Below are positions 16,093-24,077 of a stretch of 36,289 bases of DNA, one piece after another. Within the stretch, counting starts at the first letter, position 1. Every line of letters starts with the position of its first letter. The position numbers were made by a program, and so were the translations under genes. The notes beneath the pieces are model-generated. The model was not told the DNA's origin and did not search any database. It saw nothing but the letters and a program-made list of their open reading frames with translations. The DNA is from a bacterium (GTDB lineage: Bacteria; Chloroflexota; Chloroflexia; Chloroflexales; Kallotenuaceae), in the NCBI GenBank assembly GCA_016781525.1, contig JADDQE010000237.1, positions 1 through 36,289 of the forward strand. Direction: 5' to 3'.

Positions 16093-17145
16093 TCACGCGG
16101 CGGGATATGCGGCGACCAGCTCCGGATCGCCAAGCTGCCCTGCGATCTGGGCGGCGAAGCTCCGCTGTCGGGGCGTAAGCTCTGCCCCTAGGCAGCGCTG
16201 GAGCGCATCCCGCGCTGTCGAATTGTCGCCAGCCTGGACCGCGGCAAGGGCCAGCTGAAGCCGTGCCCCGGGATCATTGGGCTGCAGGGCGCATAGCCGG
16301 CGGAAGGTCATAGCTGCGTCTGCCGGCTTGTCCGTTGCCAGCTGGAGCAGGCCGACATTCAAGAGCACCTGCGGTTGATCCGGCGCCTGATCGAGCGCCA
16401 AGAGCAGCTGCTCCAGTGCGCGCCGGTGATCACCCCGGCCTACATATAGCGAGCCAAGGCCCACATGTGCCTGAAACATATGCGGGCGCACGGCCAGCAC
16501 CCGCCGAAAGGCAGTAATGGCGTCGTCCTCGCGTCTCAGACGGCGGTAAACCTCGCCCAGTGCTAATAGGGCCTCTGCGTACGCAGGATAGAGCTCGACC
16601 GCCTCCAGCAACCTCGCGCGTGCATCCTCAAAACGACCGGCCCCAACCAATGACTGGGCCTGCTCGTAGCATTGCACTGCCGCGTGCAGCGTTTCGGGAT
16701 CGATCGCCTGCTGCTGCATCCCGGCTTTCGCCGCCGCGATGCGCTCCCGAATCTCCGACGAACTCGCCTCGAGGCTCGGATCAAGCTCGAGCGCGCGCTG
16801 GAGATTCCGTTCAGCTTCGTCGACCGTGTCGAGGGTAAACGATTGTGCCAGCGCGAGATAAAAATGGGCCTCCGCTGAATCCGGCAAGAGCTGGGCTGCC
16901 TGCGCTAAATGGACGACGGCATCATGCAGTGCGGTTGAACTCGGCTCGCGGGTGAAATCACGGAGCTGCAGCATACCAAGGCCTAGCTGCGCTTCGCCGT
17001 TGGTAGGATCGGCAGCGCCGATGGTACTTAAGAGAGCGAGCGCCTCCCCGCCTTTCACCTCGTCCGGCCCCAAGAGCCTGGAGATAAGCCGATCGGCCGG
17101 GTCTCGCACGGGCTTTGAACCAAACCACCGTTTGAAAAAACTCAT
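16093..17145 (-). CDS. TPR-repeat protein
   Basis: 350 aa. After a basic N-terminus (MSFFKRWFGSKP), helical repeats of about 34 residues follow: GEAQLGLGMLQLRDF, SAEAHFYLALAQSF, AEALLALGEVYRRLRREDDA, FQAHVGLGSLYVGRGDHRRA, PQVLLNVGLLQLATDKPADA and ARLQLALAAVQAGD. These are tetratricopeptide repeats, a protein-protein scaffold. No enzyme domain, signal peptide or TM is seen. It starts 30 nt after the stop of the helicase-C-terminal protein and is probably on the same transcript, coming from hisD. Partner unknown. Confidence 0.85.
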   Translation of the reverse strand: MSFFKRWFGSKPVRDPADRLISRLLGPDEVKGGEALALLSTIGAADPTNGEAQLGLGMLQLRDFTREPSSTALHDAVVHLAQAAQLLPDSAEAHFYLALAQSFTLDTVDEAERNLQRALELDPSLEASSSEIRERIAAAKAGMQQQAIDPETLHAAVQCYEQAQSLVGAGRFEDARARLLEAVELYPAYAEALLALGEVYRRLRREDDAITAFRRVLAVRPHMFQAHVGLGSLYVGRGDHRRALEQLLLALDQAPDQPQVLLNVGLLQLATDKPADAAMTFRRLCALQPNDPGARLQLALAAVQAGDNSTARDALQRCLGAELTPRQRSFAAQIAGQLGDPELVAAYPAA

Positions 17146-17175
17146 AGCGATATCACTATCTTCTGCTGTACGCCT

Positions 17176-18852
17176 CTAGCTCCAGCTTGTGGGCCAGAAG
17201 CCGCGGGCGCGAAGTTGTTCGAGCGCGGACTCGACCCGCTCAGGCTCGATCAACGCGCAGCCGGGCCCGACGATCTCGGCGCCGTCAGTCACCCCCGCCG
17301 CTGCCAGGATTTGTTGGAGCGGAGCGTCCTCTGCCGTAAGCAGCACAGTTATTGGCCGGTGCAGCCGAACTCGCCCCGCCCGCGCCGCCCACTGCCCGAG
17401 GGTTGCTCTAAACTCGGCCGTCAATTCCCCCCCGCCAGCCATCAGCTCGGTCATGAACGTTTCGACGCTGACTCCCTGTGCTTGTAGCCGGCTCAAACCG
17501 ACCGGCTCGATCTCGTACCGTGCTGCCTCCCCTTCGGGGGGCAGCATGCGTCCGGCTGCTTCGATCAGCCGCAGCGTTCGCGGAGGTGCCCTTAGCGGCT
17601 CAACCCGCAGCTGCGTGTCGCCATCGGAAACAATGCGGGGACTCCCGTGTGGTGCGCGCTTCCCGCCAGCAAGCACCACTCCGACCGGACTTAACCCGCA
17701 GCTGGTTTCGTCGAGCACAACCAATCCAAGCCGATCTAGTTGCTGGAGCAACTGGCGCACCGACGCGCGTGCTACAGCCAGCGGATCGGGGGAAGTTCCT
17801 GTCCGACCACGCTCATGTGTGGTGATCCAAGCGCCGCGCTCATCGCCTGTTTGTAGCAGCTGGGGATGGAGTGCCGCAAATGTTTGGCAAAGTGACTCGA
17901 CCTCGATGGCTCCGGTGCTCCAGCCTAGCCACCTCCAAAGGAGCGCTCGCAGGCTTGCTTCGTGTTGCGCAATCTGCGCCGCGCAGTCAGTAGCTGGAGC
18001 ACAACGCCACATAAAGTCGCGGGTGCGCCCAAGATCAGTCAGCGCCCGGGGCTGCTGCCATGCGGTGATTAATCGGGAAAGTAGCTCGTATGGAGGGTGC
18101 TCCGACAGGACTGGCCAGTTTTGCAGCACTTGCCAGCGCCCACGTACGCTCGCGACCGCCCCTAGACTTTCCAGTAGTGCCAGCAACAGCACCACCTCCC
18201 CGGCGGGAACGTGGAGACGGCTGCCAATCTGGGCGGCAACATCCGGTGTCAAAAGCAAGGGCTGGTAGAAACTGCTCCGGTCCACTGCCGCGCGCTGTCC
18301 CTGTACCGCAACCAGGGCCTCCTCCTCCAGCACAGCCAAAAGTGCATTCAGGAGATAGGCGAGCTCGGCATAGGAGCAATGAAGCTTCGCTAGCTCTCCG
18401 CTCTCCCTTGCTACCGGCAGACCGCAGGTCAGACCACGCAGCACCTCAGCCGGCACGATCAGCCGGCGCCGATCGACGAAGCACAGGCCAAGCGACGCAA
18501 GTGTCTGTACCTCATTCGGCAGATGCACCCGCCCAAGGACGGTCACGAGCTCGGGACGTGCCGCCACGAGGCGGTCGCGCGCTCCCATCAGTGCACGTTC
18601 GTCGTCGACCACGCCCAGAAGCATCAATAGCCCTAGGACCGCGCGCGTCGAGTCGGGCAGCAGCCGTTCCGCCGCTTGGAGCTGATCCGCACGTTCCAGC
18701 AACGCCGCCAAACGCTCGACAGCTAGCTCGCGGCGCCGCCCGCTGAATGCTACGGCGTAGCGCGCCGCGATACGATCCAGCTCGGCCCACGTGGCACGTG
18801 TCAACAGCTCACGGACCGACGGCGGCTCACGCAAGGGTAGACGAACGCTCAT
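17176..18852 (-). CDS. Protein with XPB/Ssl2-like helicase C-terminal domain
   Basis: 558 aa without Walker A/B motifs, so not a helicase by itself. The N-terminal half has helical SAP-like or winged-helix features (LPLREPPSVRELLTRATWAE, FSGRRRELAVERLAALLERA). The last 120 residues (ARYEIEPVGLSRLQAQGVSV, LGQWAARAGRVRLHRPITVL, GCALIEPERVESALEQLRAR) match the Helicase_C_3 domain (PF13625), found in stand-alone form in many Actinobacteria and Chloroflexota. Role unknown, possibly DNA binding or repair. It overlaps the M28 peptidase gene by 4 nt (ATGA), so translation is coupled. Confidence 0.75.
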   Translation of the reverse strand: MSVRLPLREPPSVRELLTRATWAELDRIAARYAVAFSGRRRELAVERLAALLERADQLQAAERLLPDSTRAVLGLLMLLGVVDDERALMGARDRLVAARPELVTVLGRVHLPNEVQTLASLGLCFVDRRRLIVPAEVLRGLTCGLPVARESGELAKLHCSYAELAYLLNALLAVLEEEALVAVQGQRAAVDRSSFYQPLLLTPDVAAQIGSRLHVPAGEVVLLLALLESLGAVASVRGRWQVLQNWPVLSEHPPYELLSRLITAWQQPRALTDLGRTRDFMWRCAPATDCAAQIAQHEASLRALLWRWLGWSTGAIEVESLCQTFAALHPQLLQTGDERGAWITTHERGRTGTSPDPLAVARASVRQLLQQLDRLGLVVLDETSCGLSPVGVVLAGGKRAPHGSPRIVSDGDTQLRVEPLRAPPRTLRLIEAAGRMLPPEGEAARYEIEPVGLSRLQAQGVSVETFMTELMAGGGELTAEFRATLGQWAARAGRVRLHRPITVLLTAEDAPLQQILAAAGVTDGAEIVGPGCALIEPERVESALEQLRARGFWPTSWS

Positions 18853-19976
18853 GGCCGCTCCCGTGTCTCGAGCCAGCGCTCAATCGTTCGGCCGACGACC
18901 TCCAGGCTCTCGGCGCTCACTTTATCCAGGGTATCGTTGGTTGTATCCCAGTACGGATAATCAAAATCGATCACATCGACGGCGGGAATACCGGCATTCA
19001 AAAAGGCAGTATGGTCATCGATGATCGCGTACTTGAACTCCGGGACGAACTGCGAGTATCCTAGCTCGGCCGCTGTCCTCCAGATTGACCGACTGAGCTC
19101 CGGCGTCGAGTTGTACTCGTAGAAGATATTGAGATCGGCGTCGCCGATCAGATCCAACAATATCATCGCCTCTGGCCTGACCTCCAGGTGCTGCACCATG
19201 TGTGCCGAGCCGACTGCGTATTCCCAGCCTTCCAAATTACCGTTGTCCTCCGCGTCGAAAAAGGTCAACCAGACCTCGCGGCCGAGGCGGTCGACGTCGA
19301 TATGCCCAGCCAGCTCAAGCAGCACAGCTACCCCGCTGCCACCGTCGTTAGCGCCCGGCATGGGATCTCGCTGCTTGGCGGGGTCGGGGTCTTTGTCGGC
19401 GTATTTTCGACCATCGTAGTGCGCGCCGATGATCAGCACCGGTCCTGTGCCGCGCTTGGCGATGATGTTCCGCCCGGTTACGCCTTTGTACTCGAAAGGC
19501 TGCTCCTCGACCTGCCACCCGGCTGCTTTCATCTGCTCGATGATATAGTCGCCTGCGCGCCGCCAGCCGGGTGATCCCGTGTTACGCGGCTGAAACTGCA
19601 TATAGGTCGAAAGATGCCGGTACGCGCGCTCGCCGCTGAATGCGAGATCGATCGGCGGTAATGGCCTCATAGCCGGCAGGAGCTCTGCTGCAGGAGAACT
19701 TGCCGCTTCGCTTCCCGATGGAAGAGGGACAGGTGTGGTTGTCGGAGATGGTCCCGGTAGTTCGATGTTAGGGATGCGCACCACTGTCTTCGGCTCGGCT
19801 GTTGGCGAGAGTTCAACGGTTGCGGGCGATGCTCCGCCGCAGGCTATGAGCAGCACTGCCACGACGGCGCAGAACACAAGACGGAGCATGGCGGAGGAGC
19901 TGAGGACGTGTTTCATGGTACGACACATTGTACGCTCGCGCACCGCGTCGGATAAGCCGCCGGCAGTATCATCCAT
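18849..19976 (-). CDS. M28-family peptidase or glutaminyl-cyclase-like lipoprotein
   Basis: 375 aa. Lipoprotein signal: hydrophobic stretch ending LLIACGGA with lipobox Cys46, then a Ser/Thr/Pro-rich linker (about 50-95). The zinc aminopeptidase fold carries ligands in GAHYDGR (His), GANDGGSGVAVLLELA (Asp), DAEDNGNLEGWEYAVGS (Glu pair), LDLIGDADLNI (Asp) and DDHTAFLNAGIPAVDVIDFD (His), with YWDTTNDTLDKVS closing the site, as in secreted glutaminyl-peptide cyclotransferase-like enzymes. It acts outside the membrane on peptides. ATG 19976 directly abuts the hisD stop, with AGGAGG 11 nt upstream; Met at 19916 gives a more typical signal peptide and could be the real start. Confidence 0.88.
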   Translation of the reverse strand: MDDTAGGLSDAVRERTMCRTMKHVLSSSAMLRLVFCAVVAVLLIACGGASPATVELSPTAEPKTVVRIPNIELPGPSPTTTPVPLPSGSEAASSPAAELLPAMRPLPPIDLAFSGERAYRHLSTYMQFQPRNTGSPGWRRAGDYIIEQMKAAGWQVEEQPFEYKGVTGRNIIAKRGTGPVLIIGAHYDGRKYADKDPDPAKQRDPMPGANDGGSGVAVLLELAGHIDVDRLGREVWLTFFDAEDNGNLEGWEYAVGSAHMVQHLEVRPEAMILLDLIGDADLNIFYEYNSTPELSRSIWRTAAELGYSQFVPEFKYAIIDDHTAFLNAGIPAVDVIDFDYPYWDTTNDTLDKVSAESLEVVGRTIERWLETRERP

Positions 19977-21350
19977 CTAACCTGCTTCCTCCTGACCCGG
20001 CGCCGTGGGGGGATTATCGTGCTCAGGTAGACGGCGGCGGACTGCCGCTTCGTGCGCTGTAAGCCCCTCCGCCGCAGCTAGTCGAGCGGCGGCAGGCCCA
20101 ATGCGCTCAAGCGCGCAATCGTTCAGCGCGACCAATGAGATGATTTTGCGGAAATCGTCGACGTTGACGGGCGAAGCGTAGCGTGCTGTGCCACCCGTCG
20201 GCATGATGTGGCTGGGGCCTGCTACGTAGTCACCCAGAACCTCGAACGAGCGCTCGCCTAAAAAAACACCGCCGGCGTTGCGTACCCGCCCGACATAGCG
20301 CCATGGATCGTGCAGCAGCAGGCACAAATGCTCTGGCGCGTACTCGTTCGCCAGGGTAATCGCCTCCTCAATCGAGGGAACGACGACAATGCCGCCCTGC
20401 CGTTCCAAGGCCTGTGCCGCAATTTCCGCGCGACCAAGCTCCTCAAGCTGGCGGCCCACCTCAGCCTGCACTTGTTCCGCGAGCTGATGCGACGGGGTCA
20501 GCAGGATCGCGCTCGCCAGCAGATCATGCTCCGCCTGCGCCAGCAGGTCCGCGGCTGCCAGCCGTGGATCCGTTGTCTCGTCGGCAATGACAAGCGTCTC
20601 AGTGGGCCCCGGCAGAGCCTCGATGTCGACCACACCGTAGACCGCGCGCTTGGCCAAGACGACAAAGATATTGCCCGGCCCGACGATCTTGTCGACAGGC
20701 CGAACGCTCTCTGTCCCATACGCTAGCGCGGCGATCGCCTGCGCCCCACCCAGCTTGTAGACTGTCTGCACGCCTGCAATGTCGGCTGCCACGAGCACAA
20801 GCGGCGAAATCTGCCCGGTGTCACGCTGCGGCGGAGAGCAAACCACGATCTCATCGACCCCAGCCACCCGCGCCGGGATAACGGCCATCAAGAGCGATGA
20901 AGGCAGGGGAGCCGTCCCGCCGGGGGTGTACACCCCAACCCGTTCCAGCGGCACAATCAGCTGCCCAAGCGCCCCTTCATTGTTCCAGTCAACCCAGCTT
21001 TGTCGGGACTGCTTGCGGTGGAAGCGTTCGATTTCCGTAGCGGCCAGCCGCAGCGCATCGATCAGCCCAAGGTCAAGCTGCGTGTACGCTTGGTCGATCT
21101 CCTCTCGCGGTACGACAATATCGCTAAGTGTCACACCCTCGATCGCTTGGCTGTAACGGCGCAGCGCGGCATCACCCTCCGCACGCACGTCCGCGATGAT
21201 ACGATCAACGGCCTGCGCCGGGGTTGTACCGGCGCCGAACCGGCGGTCCAGGCTGGCTTGGACGTGAGGAGCGACCTGCACGTCTTCAAATAGTTTCCGC
21301 CGCAGCACGGTACGACGCGCTTCGGCTGTATCCGTAAAGATTTTGATCAT
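19977..21350 (-). CDS. hisD: Histidinol dehydrogenase
   Basis: 457-aa NAD-dependent enzyme for the last two steps of histidine synthesis (L-histidinol to L-histidine), a zinc-dependent cytosolic dimer. Seen: [65 protein letters not shown] (zinc-binding Gln/His), [12 protein letters not shown] (catalytic Glu/His) and [19 protein letters not shown] chose ATG 21350 (MIKIF): the upstream ATG 21395 lies inside a TACAAT -10-like box (21394-21399), so it is probably not translated, and GAGG precedes 21350. It heads a run with the M28, helicase-C-terminal and TPR genes, and is separated from hisG by several unrelated genes. Confidence 0.96.
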   Translation of the reverse strand: MIKIFTDTAEARRTVLRRKLFEDVQVAPHVQASLDRRFGAGTTPAQAVDRIIADVRAEGDAALRRYSQAIEGVTLSDIVVPREEIDQAYTQLDLGLIDALRLAATEIERFHRKQSRQSWVDWNNEGALGQLIVPLERVGVYTPGGTAPLPSSLLMAVIPARVAGVDEIVVCSPPQRDTGQISPLVLVAADIAGVQTVYKLGGAQAIAALAYGTESVRPVDKIVGPGNIFVVLAKRAVYGVVDIEALPGPTETLVIADETTDPRLAAADLLAQAEHDLLASAILLTPSHQLAEQVQAEVGRQLEELGRAEIAAQALERQGGIVVVPSIEEAITLANEYAPEHLCLLLHDPWRYVGRVRNAGGVFLGERSFEVLGDYVAGPSHIMPTGGTARYASPVNVDDFRKIISLVALNDCALERIGPAAARLAAAEGLTAHEAAVRRRLPEHDNPPTAPGQEEAG

Positions 21351-21428
21351 CTTGGCGTAGACCTCGTCCCAGTCGCTATGCCACCTCGCCTTCATTGTAC
21401 ACGAATGCGGTTTGTGCCATGCTGGGTT

Positions 21429-21830
21429 CTAGAAGACGCGCAACGCAAGCAGCGCGAAGAACGCGCCGAGACCGACAATGACTAGATCGACATTCATGCG
21501 ACCGCGCGCTTGCTCCTCGGCAATGGCATTCAACAGCTGCAGCCAGTGCCGCGACCACCGCACGAGATTTACCGCACCGAGAATTGAAATCAGTGTGAGA
21601 AACCCCGTGAGGAGCCAGCTCCATGCCGTGTAGTGCATGATTGTGGCGTACCACGCGATCAGCGTGAGGCTCAGCATGACCATCGGCAGCACGAGCACCG
21701 ACAGTGGGATACCGGCCGAGGCATACTGCTGGCGGCGGCGGCCATAGAAGACTTGCGGCGCCAATAGCGCGGCGCAGCCTTTTCCGAGACAGATCGCGGC
21801 GATCACGAGACTAAGAGCTTTGAACCACAT
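21429..21830 (-). CDS. Four-TM membrane protein, unknown
   Basis: 133 aa with four hydrophobic segments (ALSLVIAAICLGKGCAALL, SVLVLPMVMLSLTLIAWYA, WSWLLTGFLTLISILGAV, VDLVIVGLGAFFALLALRV) and a basic loop after the third. No family is recognised. ATG 21830 has GAGGTG as Shine-Dalgarno, which lies in one arm of an inverted repeat with 21903-21913. hisD follows downstream, with the stop at 21429 about 80 nt before the hisD start. Confidence 0.7.
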   Translation of the reverse strand: MWFKALSLVIAAICLGKGCAALLAPQVFYGRRRQQYASAGIPLSVLVLPMVMLSLTLIAWYATIMHYTAWSWLLTGFLTLISILGAVNLVRWSRHWLQLLNAIAEEQARGRMNVDLVIVGLGAFFALLALRVF

Positions 21831-21913
21831 GTCAACACCTCGTCGATAGTTAGAGACTTTAAAATGGTTTTTTAAGCCACCCTAAAGATAACCTTTCGAT
21901 TTGGTGTTGACAT
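21829..21913 (-). promoter_or_regulatory. Leader inverted repeat that could hide the start of the four-TM gene
   Basis: ATGTCAACACC (21829-21839) and GGTGTTGACAT (21903-21913) are a perfect 11-bp inverted repeat, 63 nt apart. The copy nearest the gene contains the ribosome-binding site end and the A-T of the start codon, so pairing of the transcript would block translation. On the minus strand the distal copy begins a 13-codon frame (MSTPNRKVIFRVA, 21913-21872) preceded by AAGGA, a possible leader peptide. Confidence 0.45.
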
Positions 21914-22021
21914 CGGTCCTTGGTTGTATCACTTGTCTCACCGTGCCGCGTGGATGCGCCACCCGCTCTAGACCGATCACGTTGGCGACGACCTCACCCT
22001 CGCAACTCCCATGGTCCGACC

Positions 22022-22240
22022 CTATGCCTCGGCTGCGGCATCAATTGCCACACGTGCTAAATAGCGCCGCAGATCGTCTGCCGCTTGACCGTCAAGCTCG
22101 GAGTACGACGGCATCTGAGTCCCATTTGCATCAGTCGAGGAGACAACGTAGTACAGCCGGATGCGGTCGCCATAATCGTCGACCTCGAACACGAGGTCTA
22201 AGTTGATGGTCTTGTTGTCTACCCGGAGAAACGTCGGCAT
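22022..22240 (-). CDS. Small acidic protein, unknown
   Basis: 72 aa from ATG 22240, with a strong GGAGGTG ribosome-binding site 7 nt upstream; the frame extension to 22258 would bypass it. MPTFLRVDNKTINLDLVFEV, DDYGDRIRLYYVVSS, then ELDGQAADDLRRYLARVAID: a beta-rich start followed by a helix. It is reminiscent of small uncharacterised proteins with an INLD core but I cannot name a family. It is divergent from the Gly-rich gene at 22428. Confidence 0.65.
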   Translation of the reverse strand: MPTFLRVDNKTINLDLVFEVDDYGDRIRLYYVVSSTDANGTQMPSYSELDGQAADDLRRYLARVAIDAAAEA

Positions 22241-22348
22241 TAGGCACCTCCACCTCAAGTTAGCTTGCCAGGCTTGCTATGCTGGCGTCGTTCCACGCTC
22301 CGCATCTTTCGTGCCGAACGCTCAGCTAGCTGAACGATCGTCGCTCAC

Positions 22349-22376
22349 TTGCGTCGGGCATGGCTCGTGCTAGGCT
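22349..22376 (+). promoter_or_regulatory. Promoter of the Gly-rich gene
   Basis: TTGCGT (22349-22354), 16-nt spacer, TAGGCT (22371-22376) preceded by TGC, an extended -10. The predicted start is about 22383, giving a 45-nt leader with a strong GGAGGAGG ribosome-binding site. Confidence 0.5.
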
Positions 22377-22427
22377 GATGGTTTCTGAGAGGTCTTGTGG
22401 CATCAATCAGTTTGGAGGAGGTGGCTT

Positions 22428-22709
22428 ATGACCTTTGTTGACGAATCGGCAGGCAATGTGAACAACAATGAGGAGCAGGCCGGACAAGGCGCTCAAGCGG
22501 GCACCGAAAATACTGGTGATGCGATCGGCGACTTTGGCGGGGCGGTTGGCGCGACCGGCGGCGGGGGACCAAATCCGTTTGGAGGGGCGCCGGGCTCCAC
22601 CGGCGGGCCAACTCTCGATGGTTTGGTAGACCGCGATATGGCTCGCGAAAGCCCTACCGGTCCTGGAACTTCGACAACCGGCGCGGATATTGGTCCGGTC
22701 AGCACCTAG
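22428..22709 (+). CDS. Gly-rich small protein, unknown
   Basis: 93 aa from ATG 22428, preceded by GGAGGAGGTGG. The sequence is Gly/Thr/Asn-rich and low-complexity: SAGNVNNNEEQAGQGAQAG, then IGDFGGAVGATGGGGPNPF and PGSTGGPTLDGLVDRDMA. No Cys, no TM and no signal peptide. Probably disordered. It is followed by the hairpin 22711-22748 and the repeat-protein gene, and the two may act together. The very strong ribosome-binding site implies high expression. Family unknown. Confidence 0.65.
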   Translation: MTFVDESAGNVNNNEEQAGQGAQAGTENTGDAIGDFGGAVGATGGGGPNPFGGAPGSTGGPTLDGLVDRDMARESPTGPGTSTTGADIGPVST

Positions 22710-22710
22710 G

Positions 22711-22748
22711 CCGCTGCGCTCCGATACAAGCGTCTACGTTCGCAGCGG
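22711..22748 (+). terminator. Hairpin after the Gly-rich gene
   Basis: Perfect 8-bp stem CCGCTGCG (22711-22718) with CGCAGCGG (22741-22748) and a 22-nt loop, starting 2 nt after the stop. No U-run follows, so it may be a terminator or an mRNA-stabilising stem. Confidence 0.35.
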
Positions 22749-22749
22749 T

Positions 22750-22817
22750 CCGATTGCCGCACATCAGGCGCGGGTAGCCTTAGGCTAACAGATGTGCAGG
22801 TGTCCGCCGGCAATCGG
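22750..22817 (+). promoter_or_regulatory. Structured leader upstream of the repeat-protein gene
   Basis: Nested pairing: outer stem CCGATTGCCG (22750-22759) with CGGCAATCGG (22808-22817), 10 bp perfect. Stacked on it is CACATC (22760-22765) with GATGTG (22791-22796). The tip is TAGC (22775-22778) with GCTA (22784-22787). The 3' arm ends 24 nt before the ATG at 22842, close to the ribosome-binding site. This fits a cis-acting RNA or an operator-like element. I do not recognise a known riboswitch. Confidence 0.5.
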
Positions 22818-22841
22818 TACGCTGGACTTAAAGGAGAGATA

Positions 22842-23171
22842 ATGTCAAACAATCAACAGGGCGGCCCGCCCGCGAGTGACGCACCCAACGAAGGTGGGCT
22901 CGAGCTTAGCCTCGACCCGGGCACAACCGACCTCGGCGACGATGTGTACCGCGACGCCAACAACAGTGGAGGCCTCCTCGACGACGCTCCGCGCGGGGCG
23001 CTTGAGGGCGGACTCGATCCGGGCAACACCGATCTCGGTGACGACGTCTACCGCGACATCGACAACAGTGGGGCTGTCTTGGATGGCTCAAGGGGAGCGT
23101 TGGAAGGCGGGCTTGACCCGGGCAACACCGATCTCGGTGACGACGTCTACCGCGACGCCGACCTCCAATAA
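22842..23171 (+). CDS. Acidic three-repeat protein, unknown
   Basis: 109 aa from ATG 22842, with AAAGGAG at a good distance. After a 19-residue polar N-terminus it is almost wholly tandem repeats: unit 1 (20-53), unit 2 (54-86), unit 3 (87-109, cut short). The conserved core is LDPGNTDLGDDVYRD followed by NSG and RGA. Strongly acidic; no Cys, TM or signal peptide. Units 2 and 3 are also very similar in DNA, implying recent duplication. It could be a disordered surface or stress protein, a metal-binding protein, or a multi-core peptide precursor; no maturation enzyme is seen within the window. Confidence 0.7.
   Translation: MSNNQQGGPPASDAPNEGGLELSLDPGTTDLGDDVYRDANNSGGLLDDAPRGALEGGLDPGNTDLGDDVYRDIDNSGAVLDGSRGALEGGLDPGNTDLGDDVYRDADLQ
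22899..23168 (+). repeat. In-gene tandem repeat, units of about 100 bp
   Basis: Three copies of a 99-102 nt unit inside the 22842-23171 gene. Copies 2 and 3 share a near-identical 40-nt stretch beginning CCGGGCAACACCGATCTCGG. The third copy is truncated at the stop. Confidence 0.85.
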
Positions 23172-23252
23172 GGGGGTACAGCCCGTCGACATCACGGGCG
23201 AGGGCGACGTTGTAGTCCGCCTTAACTAAGGGCGTACAACTGAAGATAATCC

Positions 23253-23283
23253 GTGCGCGGCGGCTTGCGTAGCCGCCGCGCAC
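23253..23283. terminator. Strong hairpin between convergent genes
   Basis: Perfect 12-bp GC-rich stem GTGCGCGGCGGC (23253-23264) with GCCGCCGCGCAC (23272-23283), 7-nt loop, between the repeat gene (+) and the membrane protein (-). Only short T/A runs follow. A bidirectional terminator is most likely. Confidence 0.6.
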
Positions 23284-23346
23284 TTGATATTGGAGCCCAA
23301 TCTTCCGCACCGGGTCAAAGTCACTCCTGCGACCCTAGCGGCGTAT

Positions 23347-23895
23347 TTAGCCTTGAGCGGTGGCGGCGCGACCGGGCAGCACCGCGACGACTCGCTTGCT
23401 CTTCGCCGCATAGTAAATCGTCGCGGGAATGCCGGCTTCGTGCGCAGCAAAGAGCGATCGCTCGACCGGCAGGACCACGATCGGTCCATCCTCCGTGGCA
23501 AGCGCGCGCCGCTCGTGAAACTGGATTTTGCGGAGCGGACCGGCGAGCGCCGCGACCTTACCGCTAAACAGGTCTTGCCAGGTCGGCCAGGAGAGCCCTA
23601 GTCGCACCAACGCCATCCCAGTTAGACCCCAGCGCAGCACCGTTCCATCCAGTCCTGTCCCGAGGTTCCACACAAGTGCAATTGCCAGCGCAGCGACGCT
23701 AAACACAAGCTCGGGAACACTATAGACCAGCAGTGCCCAGCGCTGTGCACGTGTTAGACGCCCAAGGGAATTTTGTGCAACAGCGTCGGGTGCGGCTACA
23801 GTCGGCACCAAGCTCAAGCGTTGGACGATTACAGCCGTCAACCAAGCAAGTACGTAGGGCGTAACAACAGCGAACAACATTTCAACGGGGCGCAT
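23347..23895 (-). CDS. Membrane protein, unknown
   Basis: 182 aa with about three TM segments: LFAVVTPYVLAWLTAVIV, LLVYSVPELVFSVAALAIALVW and VLRWGLTGMALVRLGLSW. A soluble C-terminal tail follows (IQFHERRALATEDGPIVVLP, IPATIYYAAKSKRVVAVLPG). ATG 23895 has AAGGA 9 nt upstream. No family recognised. It lies downstream of hisG on the same strand, with a gap of about 180 nt that shows no gene. Confidence 0.65.
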   Translation of the reverse strand: MRPVEMLFAVVTPYVLAWLTAVIVQRLSLVPTVAAPDAVAQNSLGRLTRAQRWALLVYSVPELVFSVAALAIALVWNLGTGLDGTVLRWGLTGMALVRLGLSWPTWQDLFSGKVAALAGPLRKIQFHERRALATEDGPIVVLPVERSLFAAHEAGIPATIYYAAKSKRVVAVLPGRAATAQG

Positions 23896-24077
23896 CGACG
23901 CATCCTTTGAGTACGCAACGGTAGCTAGCGCCTGCAGATGGCGCGGTGCATAGGATGATACTGGGCGTTGGGGAAGCCGAGAGCTAGAACGAGTCCTATC
24001 TACAGGAGGGATTTTTCGCTCTTCACAGGTAGGCCGGCGCGGGCAACGCGTAGCAGGTGCGGTACCCGGGGCAATCC

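Noticed and set aside
17189-18268. 359-codon plus-strand ORF
   Set aside because: Antisense to the helicase-C-terminal protein, Ser/Arg-rich, no family-like segment.
21907-21932. Plus-strand promoter TTGACA/TATCAC
   Set aside because: The spacer is 14 nt and no plus-strand gene begins within 490 nt.
22906-23310. Arg-rich minus-strand ORF over the repeat gene
   Set aside because: Antisense to the repeat gene, very Arg-rich, and runs through the 12-bp hairpin.
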